The notes below the pieces were generated by a model. It was given only the letters and a program-made list of their open reading frames with translations. It was not told the DNA's origin and searched no databases. Below, in pieces: positions 1 to 6,311 of a stretch of 6,388 nucleotides of DNA (position 1 is its first letter; every line of letters begins with the position of its first letter). Both the position numbers and the translations under genes were made by a program. This DNA comes from Actinomycetes bacterium (GTDB taxonomy: Bacteria > Actinomycetota > Actinomycetes > Propionibacteriales > Propionibacteriaceae): positions 1 to 6,388 of the forward strand of contig JAEZHJ010000079.1 in the NCBI GenBank assembly GCA_023436925.1, in the 5' to 3' direction.

Positions 1-1745
1 CCGTTCGGCGTCACCCAGTAGATCGTCACCTGGTCGCCGGGCTCCAGGGCGCGGATCACCGAGGCCAGATTCGTGTTGCCCCCGATCCGGGTGTCGCCGA
101 CCCGGGTGAGGGTGGAGCCGGCCACCATCCCGATCTGCTCGGCCGGGCCGTCCGGTACGACCTCGCTGATCAGGGCGCCGTTGCGTCCCACCTCGCCGAC
201 CAGGATGCCGAGCCAGCCGGCCGGGCCGACCCGGACGGTGCCATCGTCGCGGCCCTGCTCGATCGTGGCGACCACGTCCAGGGCGTCCTGGATCGGGACG
301 GCGTAGCTGCGCTCGGCCTTGCTGGAGCCGGCCGTGGTGATGCCGATCACCTCGGCCTCGTCGTCGAACATCGGCCCGCCGGAATGGCCGGGCACGGCTC
401 CCGCGGTGGTACCGATCAGGCCGCGCAGGTCCTCCTGGGCCCCCCAGGGGGACTCGGAACTGACCGTCAGGTCCTCCTGCAGGTCGGTCACCTCGCCCTC
501 GGCGGTGACCAGCTTGCCCTCACCGCCGGCATTGCCGACCGCCGCGACCGGGTCGCCGATCTGGACCCCGTCGTCGTCGATGGTGATGGTGGGCAGGTCG
601 CTGGCGCCGTCCAGTTGCAGCAGGGCGACGTCGCGGGACTGGTCGAAGCCGAGCACCTTCGCGGGGAAGGACTCGCCGGTGTCGGCGATGGTCACCTGGA
701 CCTCTTCTGCTCCGGCGACGACGTGGTAGTTGGTCAGGACGCGGCCCTCGGGGGTGAGCACCATGCCGGTGCCGGCGGAGATGCCGTTACTGGCCTGGCC
801 CTCAATGAAGACCACCCCCGCCGAGCGGTTGCCAGTGTTCTGGCGGGGACGGGTGGTCGGGCTTGAGCCGGGGTCGGTGGACGGCTGGGTCCGGCCGGGC
901 TCGGTGGGGCCGGCGCTGGGCTGGCGGCCAGGGTTGAGGGCCGACTGCAGCATCGACTGCGAGCCCCACGCGAACCCGCCGAGCAGCACGACGACCGCCA
1001 GCACGACGGCGAGGATGGCGCGGCGACGCTTCGGCGGTGGCCCGGGGGGAGTCCACTGCGGCTGGCCGTACGGCGGCTGACCGTAGCCGCCCGGACGGCC
1101 GTACTGCTGGCCGGGGTAGCCGTAGGGCGAGCCGTAGGAGTAGGGGTTCTGCCCGGGGTACTGGCCGTAGCCGTACTGCTGGCCGCCCGCGGCGTAGGGC
1201 TGGCCGTAGCCGGACTGGTGTCCATAGGGCTGGCCGTAGCCGGGCTGCTGGCCGTAGCCGGGCTGCTGCCCGTAACCGGGTTGCTGCCCGTAACCGGGCT
1301 GGCCGTAGGGCTGGCCATATCCCGGTTGCTGGCCGTAACCGTAGGGCTGGGAACCGGCGCGCTGGTCGGGGTAGTAGCGGCCGTAGCCGCCGTAGGGTGC
1401 GTCCTGACCGGGCCGGGCGGGTCCGGCGGCATAGGACGGCGGCTGCTGGCCGGGCTGCGGCGCCCGCCAGACGGAGTCGGCCGGGTTCGGCTGGTGCCCG
1501 TACGGCGCGGCGGACTGGGACTGGCTCGAGTAGGGCGACTGCGGCGCCTGGCCGTCTGGCCAGCGCTGGGACAACGGTGGCGGCGCCCACACCGAGGACG
1601 GCCGCTGACCTGCCTCCGGCGGGGCCGGCGGCTGGGCGGCCTGGATCGGCTCGACGCGGGTGTGCTCGGGCCCCGCGGCGAAGACCCGGGTGGGCTCCTG
1701 CCCGTGCGGGTCGATCGGCTGCGTCGGCTCGTCGGGTTCAGCCAT
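1..1745 (-). CDS. Membrane-anchored HtrA-like serine protease with PDZ domain (3' end cut by window)
   Basis: Seen: an open frame of 581 codons from the ATG at 1745 to the window edge, without a stop. Residues 1-242 are hydrophilic, and residues 105-226 are very rich in Tyr, Gly, Gln and Pro. K239-R242 precede one hydrophobic helix at about 243-262, giving a cytoplasmic head and an exported catalytic part. After a Pro/Ser/Thr-rich linker comes a trypsin-like domain with the full triad: His341 (TNYHVV), Asp372 (SRDVALL) and Ser455 (PGHSGGP). A PDZ domain starts near W511 (GWLGILVGE) and is unfinished at the edge. Known: this layout is typical of actinobacterial HtrA/PepD-type envelope proteases that degrade or process misfolded exported proteins. 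The start is supported by a GAAGGAG ribosome site six bases upstream and by the overlap with the methyltransferase stop. The function as an envelope quality-control protease is inferred from the family; the substrate is unknown. The residue before the active Ser is His instead of the usual Asn, Gln or Asp. Confidence 0.93.
   Translation of the reverse strand, partial: MAEPDEPTQPIDPHGQEPTRVFAAGPEHTRVEPIQAAQPPAPPEAGQRPSSVWAPPPLSQRWPDGQAPQSPYSSQSQSAAPYGHQPNPADSVWRAPQPGQQPPSYAAGPARPGQDAPYGGYGRYYPDQRAGSQPYGYGQQPGYGQPYGQPGYGQQPGYGQQPGYGQQPGYGQPYGHQSGYGQPYAAGGQQYGYGQYPGQNPYSYGSPYGYPGQQYGRPGGYGQPPYGQPQWTPPGPPPKRRRAILAVVLAVVVLLGGFAWGSQSMLQSALNPGRQPSAGPTEPGRTQPSTDPGSSPTTRPRQNTGNRSAGVVFIEGQASNGISAGTGMVLTPEGRVLTNYHVVAGAEEVQVTIADTGESFPAKVLGFDQSRDVALLQLDGASDLPTITIDDDGVQIGDPVAAVGNAGGEGKLVTAEGEVTDLQEDLTVSSESPWGAQEDLRGLIGTTAGAVPGHSGGPMFDDEAEVIGITTAGSSKAERSYAVPIQDALDVVATIEQGRDDGTVRVGPAGWLGILVGEVGRNGALISEVVPDGPAEQIGMVAGSTLTRVGDTRIGGNTNLASVIRALEPGDQVTIYWVTPN
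1241..1294 (-). repeat. 18-bp tandem coding repeat (GYGQQP-type) in the protease head
   Basis: Three adjacent 18-bp units (1241-1258, 1259-1276, 1277-1294) differ at only a few bases and encode six-residue GYGQQP-type units at about residues 151-169. They are the most regular part of a wider low-complexity segment (residues 105-226, bases about 1068-1433) with 26 tyrosines, mostly in PYG and GYG triplets. The nucleotide similarity of the units suggests growth by slippage within the reading frame. Similar QPGYGQ heads are common on actinobacterial membrane proteins; a specific function is not established. Confidence 0.85.
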
Positions 1746-3267
1746 CGTCACTCCTTCGGTCGCCCTCCAGTCTCTTCGGGGAACCAAGTGATTGGCTGTC
1801 AGATTCCTGTGAGTAGCTGTGAACGTCTACCAGCAGACCGTCGGCGATCAGCGGCCGCACCTGCCCCAGGATCTCGGCGGCGAGCGGTTCGGGTTCTACC
1901 TCAAGCAGGCCGGCGACCGCGTCCACCAGGACGCCGAGCGGAAGTTCGCCGTCGCAGGCACCGACCACGGCGGCGAGCGCGGTGTCGACGGCCACCGCCC
2001 GTCCCAGGCCGCTGGTCTGGCGCAGCACTATGTGCTCCGGATCGGCGGCGCCCGGCTCCCCGATCGTCTCCTGCACCACACCGTCCCCACGGGTGAGGGT
2101 TGCGGCCAGCAGGGCCTCGTCGGAGGCCTGCGCAACCGGGATCGCGGCGAAGTGGGCGCTGATCGCGTCCGCCACCGGCTGGTGGACGGCGTGCGGCCAC
2201 TCCTCGAGCCTGACGTCGGGCCGGGCCGAGTCGGAGCGGGTGAGGAACATCCACCCCATCCCGACTCCGGTGATCTGCTGGGCGTCGAAGTAGTCCAGCC
2301 AGCGCCGGTACGCGGGCAGGTACTCGGGGGTACCGGCGAGTCCGGCGTCGGCCAGCCACAGCTCGATGTACTCGTACGGGTCGAGGGCCTCGCGCTGCAG
2401 GACGAGCGCGTCGCAGCCGGGCGGGATCCACTCCACGACCCGCTCCTGCCAGGGCCGGCTGCGGGTCGAGGCCCAGTTCCCGAGCACGACCAGCCGGCCG
2501 CCGTGGTTGAGCGGGGCGCCCCGCACCACCTGCCGCATCAGGTCGTCGCCGGCGAAGTCGCCCTCCCGGTAGACCAGACCTCCCCCCGGCGGGGACATCA
2601 CGTAGGGCGGATTGGTGACGACCAGGTCGAAGCCCTCACCGGTGACCGGCTCGTACAGCGAGCCGAGCCTCAGGTCGGCCTCCAGCCGGCTCAGCCCGAG
2701 CGTGATCCGGGCCAGGTCGAGGGCCCGCGGGTTGAGGTCGGTGGCGGTCACCCGGTCGCAGTGGCGGGCCAGGTGGAGGGTCTGGATGCCGCAGCCGGTG
2801 CCGAGGTCGAGGGCGGAGGAGACAGGTTCCCGCGGGATCAGCTGGGCGAGCGTGGTGGACGCCGGCGACGCACCGAGCACGAAGTCCGGCCGCGGCCGGG
2901 CGTCGCGGTGGTCGAGCGGGGTCTGGTCGGAGCAGATCCAGCCGGTCTCGTGGTCGGAGCCGTACGGCTTGAGTTCGATGGTCGCCCGCCGGGCATCGGC
3001 GCCGGCGAGCAGTCCCGCGGCGGTGAGCTCCTCCAGCGCCAGCCAGCCCAGCCGGGCGACGGGAACCGGCTGCTGCAGCAGCCACAGCCGGATGGCGTCG
3101 GCCTGCGGGTCGTCGGCGTCCGCCAGCACATCCAGCGCCGCAACCACACTGTTGCGTCCGAGCGCCGCCAGCGCGGTCTCACCGAGCCGCCGCTGCACCG
3201 CGTCCAGGGTGAACCCGGCACCGAGCAGGTCCTCGCGCAACCTGTCGATCGACTGGGGACTGAGCAT
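1738..3267 (-). CDS. Class I SAM-dependent methyltransferase with NPPY motif
   Basis: A 509-residue cytoplasmic protein expected to move a methyl group from S-adenosylmethionine. Seen: an N-terminal domain of about 145 residues without an obvious motif; SAM motif I ALDLGTGCG at 152-160; acidic ribose-binding position D177 in TATDLNP; catalytic motif IV VTNPPY with N219-Y222; then a C-terminal region (about 345-509), rich in helix-forming residues, with no motif I recognise. Known: NPPY marks enzymes that methylate amide or exocyclic amino nitrogens, such as PrmC (release factor Gln) and the RsmC/RlmG rRNA guanine enzymes. The three-part build resembles actinobacterial methyltransferases annotated with DUF7059 at the N terminus. 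The substrate cannot be named. The start is well fixed: an in-frame TGA lies at 3282-3280, and GAAAGG (3281-3276) sits eight bases before the ATG. First gene of an operon with the HtrA-like protease and divergent from the helicase. Confidence 0.93.
   Translation of the reverse strand: MLSPQSIDRLREDLLGAGFTLDAVQRRLGETALAALGRNSVVAALDVLADADDPQADAIRLWLLQQPVPVARLGWLALEELTAAGLLAGADARRATIELKPYGSDHETGWICSDQTPLDHRDARPRPDFVLGASPASTTLAQLIPREPVSSALDLGTGCGIQTLHLARHCDRVTATDLNPRALDLARITLGLSRLEADLRLGSLYEPVTGEGFDLVVTNPPYVMSPPGGGLVYREGDFAGDDLMRQVVRGAPLNHGGRLVVLGNWASTRSRPWQERVVEWIPPGCDALVLQREALDPYEYIELWLADAGLAGTPEYLPAYRRWLDYFDAQQITGVGMGWMFLTRSDSARPDVRLEEWPHAVHQPVADAISAHFAAIPVAQASDEALLAATLTRGDGVVQETIGEPGAADPEHIVLRQTSGLGRAVAVDTALAAVVGACDGELPLGVLVDAVAGLLEVEPEPLAAEILGQVRPLIADGLLVDVHSYSQESDSQSLGSPKRLEGDRRSDDG
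1751..1757 (-). promoter_or_regulatory. Ribosome binding site of the protease gene, inside the methyltransferase gene
   Basis: On the minus strand GAAGGAG lies six bases before the ATG at 1745, within the last codons of the upstream methyltransferase gene, whose TGA occupies 1740-1738. The strong site and the 8-bp overlap of the two frames suggest translational coupling and a shared transcript. Confidence 0.8.
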
Positions 3268-3275
3268 GGCCCAAG

Positions 3276-3281
3276 CCTTTC
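3276..3281 (-). promoter_or_regulatory. Ribosome binding site that fixes the methyltransferase start
   Basis: GAAAGG on the minus strand ends eight bases before the ATG at 3267 and overlaps an in-frame TGA (3282-3280), so no longer N terminus is possible. The leader between this site and the repeat array is only about 13 bases. Confidence 0.65.
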
Positions 3282-3294
3282 ACACGGTCCTCCG

Positions 3295-3399
3295 GCACAC
3301 GGGGACGGTTCTCCCGCACACGGGGACGGTTCTCCCGCACACGGGGACGGTTCTCCCGCACACGGGGACGGTCCTCCCGCACACGGGGACGGTCCTTCC
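3295..3399. repeat. Five-copy 21-bp direct tandem repeat in the divergent promoter region
   Basis: Five head-to-tail units of 21 bp, at 3295, 3316, 3337, 3358 and 3379, share the core CACACGGGGACGGT. The first three are identical. The fourth has one T-to-C change (3373), and the fifth has the same change (3394) plus a C-to-T (3397). A shortened, decayed unit, CACACGGTCCTCCG, lies just before the array at 3281-3294. Each junction between units contains the inverted repeat CCCG-CACA-CGGG, and within each unit GGGA and TCCC are separated by six bases. All six frames stay open through the array because 21 is a multiple of three and the unit has no stop, so open frames here are not evidence of coding. 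A set of phased operator sites or a simple slippage array are both possible. Confidence 0.95.
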
Positions 3400-3468
3400 G
3401 GAGAGTTCCCGGCGGCCGGACCGCAGCGTCACACAGCACTGTCCGCGGGCCGTGGCAGGCTGGTGGGC

Positions 3469-5763
3469 ATGGCGGTACCGGGCTGGATGAGCGGGGACGG
3501 GCGGCTGCGCCACGTCCACCACCGCCCGGCCGCCGAGGGCGTCACGGAGCCCTTCCCGGACTGGCTCGGCGAGCCGATTCGCGAGGCCTTCGGCCGGATC
3601 GGCGTCACCGCGCCCTGGCGGCACCAGGTCGAAGCCGCCGAGGCGGCCTTCCGGGGCGAGCACGTCGCGCTGTCAACGCCGACCGCGTCCGGCAAGACCC
3701 TGGCCTACCTGATGCCCACCCTGGCCGCCCTGGTCGAGGGGCGCCTGGGCCGGCCGCTGCCGCCGGAACGGCTGCTCGCCCCCCGCCATACCGTGCTGTA
3801 CCTCGCCCCGACCAAGGCGCTGGCGCACGACCAGTGGCGCACCTGTCGCTCCCTCGACCTGCCGGGCTTCCGCTTCACCACGCTCGACGGTGATTCCGAC
3901 GACGGCGAGCGGCGCTACGCCCGCGACTTCGCCGGCCTCGTGCTGAGCAACCCCGACATGCTGCACCGCTCGGTGCTGCCCAACCACGCGCGGTGGACGC
4001 GGCTGCTGGGGAGCCTTCGCTACGTGGTGGTCGACGAGGCCCACCGCTACCGGGGCGTGTTCGGCGCCCAGGTCGCCGCGGTGCTGCGCAGGCTGCGCCG
4101 ACTCGCCGCCCGGTACGGCGCCGACCCGGTGTTCATCTCCTGCTCGGCGACGATCTCGTCCGCCGACGAGCACCTCGAGGCGCTCGCCGGTGTCGCCCGG
4201 GCCCGCGCCGTCACGACCGACGGTTCGCGCCGCCCGGCGCTCGACTTCTGCCTGTGGCAACCGGAGGAGGACCCGCACGCCGAGGCCGCGGAGTTGATGA
4301 CCAGGCTGGTCGGCGAGGGCCGCCAGACACTCACCTTCACCACCTCCCGGGTGCAGGCCGAACTGGTCGCACTGCGCACCGAGCGCAGCCTCGCCGGGTC
4401 GGGAGCGGTTTCGTCCTATCGCGCCGGGTACCTGGCCGACGACCGGCGCAGCATCGAGCGTGGCCTGCAGAGTGGGGAGTTGCAGGCGGTCGCGTCGACG
4501 AACGCCCTCGAGCTGGGCGTTGACATCTCGGGGCTGGACGCCGTCATCTGCTGCGGCTACCCGGGCACGCTGGCGGCGCTGTGGCAACAGGCAGGGCGGG
4601 CCGGGCGGGCCGGGCGGGATGCGCTCGCCGTCCTGGTCGCCAAGCCGGAGCCGCTGGACGCGTACCTGTGCGAGCACCCCGAGCTGATCTTCGACAAGGC
4701 CGTCGAGCAGCCAGTGCTGCACGCGGAGCTGCCGATCGTCCTGAAGCCCCACCTGGCGGCCGCCGCCCAGGAACTCCCGCTCACCGAGGCCGACAGCGAG
4801 TGGTTCGGTCCGGCGACCGTCGCGCTCGCCGACGACCTGGCCAGGGACGGGCTGCTGCGCCGTCGCGCGAATGGCTGGTTCTGGACCCGGCCGGAGCGGG
4901 CGGTGGATGCGATCGACCTGCGCAGCGCCGCCGGCTCCCAGGTGGAGATCGTCGACGCGGCGACCGGACGGGTTATCGGCCAGGTCGATCCGGGCGCCGC
5001 CGACCGGACGGTGCACGAGGGTGCGGTCTACCTGCACCTGGGTGAGCAATGGCAGATCATCGACTACGACCCGGCGGAGCGGACCGCCCTGGCCCGGCCG
5101 AACACCGGCAACTGGTTCACCCAGGCGGTCGGGATCTTCGACCTGCGGGTGGTCACCGACGAGCAATCCGTCGACCTGCCGGGCGCCCGGGCCCACCTCG
5201 GCGCGGTCGAGCTGAGCTCCCAGGTCACCGGCTACCTGCGGCGCGACGAGGTCACCGGCACGGTGTGGGACAGCGCCCCGCTCGACCTGCCGGCTCGCCG
5301 GTTCCCCACCCGGGCCGCGTGGTGGACGGTCGATGCCGACGTCCTGGCTGCCACCGGGTTGCCCGACAGTGCGCTGCCGGGTGCGGCCCACGCGGCCGAG
5401 CACGCCGCGATCGGGCTGCTGCCGGCGTTCGCACCGTGCGACCGCTGGGACATCGGAGGGCTGTCGACCGCCCTCCACCCGGACACCGGAATGCTGACGG
5501 TCTTCGTGCACGACGGGCACGCCGGCGGCGCCGGGTTCGCCGACCGGGCCTTCGAGGTGCTGCCGGCCTGGCTGACGGCCACCCTCGACCTGTTGCGCGA
5601 GTGCCCCTGCGAGGCGGGCTGTCCCCGGTGCGTGGTGTCGCCGAAGTGCGGCAATGGCAACCACCCGTTGGACAAGGACGCCGCCGCGGTGCTGCTGGCG
5701 GCCGTCCTGGGCGTGACCTCGGCGCCGGCCGGCTCGGACCCCCGGCTGCTCACCAGGGCCTGA
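3469..5763 (+). CDS. DEAH-box superfamily 2 helicase of the helicase/secretion neighbourhood (MrfA/YprA-like)
   Basis: A 764-residue predicted ATP-dependent DNA helicase. Seen: APWRHQ near residue 48-53; Walker A PTASGKT with K76; motif Ia LAPTKALAHDQ at 112-122; Walker B DEAH at 189-192; SAT at 226-228; second RecA domain with TLTFTTSRVQAE near 287; motif V TNALELGVDIS at 344-354; motif VI QQAGRAGRAGR at 373-383. The C-terminal part carries HDGHAGGAGF near 681 and a cysteine cluster C712, C714, C718, C721, C727 followed by GNGNHPLDK, as in the zinc-binding DUF1998/MZB domain. Length and order match Bacillus MrfA (YprA), a mitomycin-lesion repair helicase, and the actinobacterial family of M. 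tuberculosis Rv3649 (TIGR03817). It is convergent with Tad-like genes, as that family description states. Start: ATG 3469 with a weak GGCAGG nine bases upstream; GTG 3463 and ATG 3487 are alternatives. The exact role, repair or DNA transfer, is inferred. Confidence 0.95.
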   Translation: MAVPGWMSGDGRLRHVHHRPAAEGVTEPFPDWLGEPIREAFGRIGVTAPWRHQVEAAEAAFRGEHVALSTPTASGKTLAYLMPTLAALVEGRLGRPLPPERLLAPRHTVLYLAPTKALAHDQWRTCRSLDLPGFRFTTLDGDSDDGERRYARDFAGLVLSNPDMLHRSVLPNHARWTRLLGSLRYVVVDEAHRYRGVFGAQVAAVLRRLRRLAARYGADPVFISCSATISSADEHLEALAGVARARAVTTDGSRRPALDFCLWQPEEDPHAEAAELMTRLVGEGRQTLTFTTSRVQAELVALRTERSLAGSGAVSSYRAGYLADDRRSIERGLQSGELQAVASTNALELGVDISGLDAVICCGYPGTLAALWQQAGRAGRAGRDALAVLVAKPEPLDAYLCEHPELIFDKAVEQPVLHAELPIVLKPHLAAAAQELPLTEADSEWFGPATVALADDLARDGLLRRRANGWFWTRPERAVDAIDLRSAAGSQVEIVDAATGRVIGQVDPGAADRTVHEGAVYLHLGEQWQIIDYDPAERTALARPNTGNWFTQAVGIFDLRVVTDEQSVDLPGARAHLGAVELSSQVTGYLRRDEVTGTVWDSAPLDLPARRFPTRAAWWTVDADVLAATGLPDSALPGAAHAAEHAAIGLLPAFAPCDRWDIGGLSTALHPDTGMLTVFVHDGHAGGAGFADRAFEVLPAWLTATLDLLRECPCEAGCPRCVVSPKCGNGNHPLDKDAAAVLLAAVLGVTSAPAGSDPRLLTRA

Positions 5764-5912
5764 CCCTCGCCAGGACAAGACCGATCACCGGGCCGGTGCT
5801 GACGCGCGCCTCACCCGCACTGACCTCACTCCGGATGCGGGGATACCGGTCTCGCTGCGGCATCGCCGGATCACGGTCTCCTGCGCTCGGCTTGCCCTGC
5901 GCTGGCTCTGCC
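5764..5912. other. Convergent intergenic gap, no gene seen
   Basis: 149 bases between two converging stop codons. The only short hairpin close to the helicase stop is CACCG-GGC-CGGTG (5786-5798), a five-base stem without a following T run, too weak to call a terminator. An imperfect direct repeat of about 18 bases is present: GGATACCGGTCTCGCTGCG at 5841-5859 and GGATCACGGTCTCCTGCG at 5868-5885. Open frames across the gap are continuations of shadow frames of the neighbours. Confidence 0.6.
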
Positions 5913-6311
5913 TCAACCGCCGGCCGGCTGCTGCCCCCGGTCGACGACCCGTCCGGCGTGGGAGGTGGCGGTCGGCTCGGGCAGCCACGCCGCCGGTGCC
6001 TGCCCCGTGACTTCCACAGTGACCGCGAAGTCGACCAGGTCGCCCCGCAGCACGCACCGGCGCAGCACCACCTGGTTCGCGGCGGCGATCCGGGCTGCGG
6101 TCCGGCACGCCGGGCCGCCGATCCCGTACTCCGCGGCGGCCGAGACCGCGACCAGGTCGGCCACCGCCCGCACCCGGTGGCTGGCCGCGAGGAAGACGAC
6201 CAGAACCACCACTGCCGTGATCGCGACCCCCGCGAGCAGGGCGGCGGCAGCGACCAACAAGGTGCCCGAGCCACGCTCGGGTGAGTTCCCCGCGGCGACC
6301 TGCCCGGTCAT
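5913..6311 (-). CDS. TadE-like protein of the helicase/secretion neighbourhood (Rv3654c-like)
   Basis: A 132-residue small membrane protein, probably a minor pilin-like component of a Tad/Flp-type apparatus. Seen: a short polar N terminus, then ERGSGTLL at 12-19 leading straight into one hydrophobic helix (about 18-43), followed by an Ala-rich stretch with RAVADLVAVSAAAEYG (48-63). Two cysteines, C69 (GPACRTAARIAAANQ) and C86 (LRRCVLRG), lie in the presumed outer part, followed by the strand-like DFAVTVEVTG (94-103). Known: this order, with ERGS before the helix and C-x3-AARIAAAN followed by a second Cys, is characteristic of the actinobacterial family TIGR03816, encoded convergently with the DEAH/DECH helicase. 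The start ATG at 6311 has GGAG (6320-6317) five bases upstream and overlaps the preceding stop as ATGA; a longer frame from GTG 6380 would overlap that gene by 73 bases and is less likely. The disulfide and the cleavage of the N terminus are inferred. It appears to be the last gene of its operon. Confidence 0.9.
   Translation of the reverse strand: MTGQVAAGNSPERGSGTLLVAAAALLAGVAITAVVVLVVFLAASHRVRAVADLVAVSAAAEYGIGGPACRTAARIAAANQVVLRRCVLRGDLVDFAVTVEVTGQAPAAWLPEPTATSHAGRVVDRGQQPAGG

Larger units (their letters stand above)
3268..3468. promoter_or_regulatory. Divergent control region between methyltransferase and helicase
   Basis: This 201-bp gap separates two genes read away from each other, so it must hold the promoters of both, or the helicase promoter if the minus-strand operon starts further right. 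Half is filled by 21-bp repeats. I found no convincing -10 hexamer of the TANNNT type with a paired -35 on either strand. The unique part (3400-3468) is the likelier site for the helicase promoter. Because repeats begin 28 bases upstream of the methyltransferase ATG, a promoter for that gene would lie within or beyond the array, unless its transcript is almost leaderless. Confidence 0.55.

Noticed and set aside
802..1590. Arg/Pro/Ala-rich minus-strand frame and the opposing plus-strand frames over 734-1816
   Set aside because: These are frame shadows of the low-complexity head of the protease; the protease frame alone gives a coherent transmembrane helix and catalytic domains.
3295..3399. CRISPR array or plasmid iterons
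   Set aside because: The units abut directly without spacers, so it is not CRISPR. No replication initiator gene or AT-rich melting region is present, so an iteron origin is unsupported.
3179..3439. Minus-strand frame encoding Arg-rich repeats of the type RENRPRV, as a possible small repeat peptide
   Set aside because: The peptide only mirrors the 21-bp DNA repeat, which is open in all frames. It has no good ribosome site, starts at a GTG and overlaps the methyltransferase by about 90 bases.
1819..3468. Open plus-strand frame upstream of and continuous with the helicase, which would add 550 residues
   Set aside because: It runs antisense through the whole methyltransferase gene, which has clear SAM and NPPY motifs. 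The added part has no recognisable domain, and the family N terminus matches a start near 3469. The repeat array contains no start codon in this frame.
3673..5778. Minus-strand open frame of 701 codons across the helicase
   Set aside because: Antisense shadow of a GC-rich gene with all helicase motifs on the plus strand; its translation is Arg/Gly/Val-rich without any family signature.
5786..5798. Rho-independent terminator after the helicase
   Set aside because: The stem has only five base pairs and there is no T tract after it.
5049..6284. Plus-strand frame crossing the helicase end and running antisense to the TadE-like gene
   Set aside because: The helicase frame continues intact to its cysteine cluster and stop at 5763, and the minus strand carries a recognisable TadE-like protein; this frame has no domain signature.
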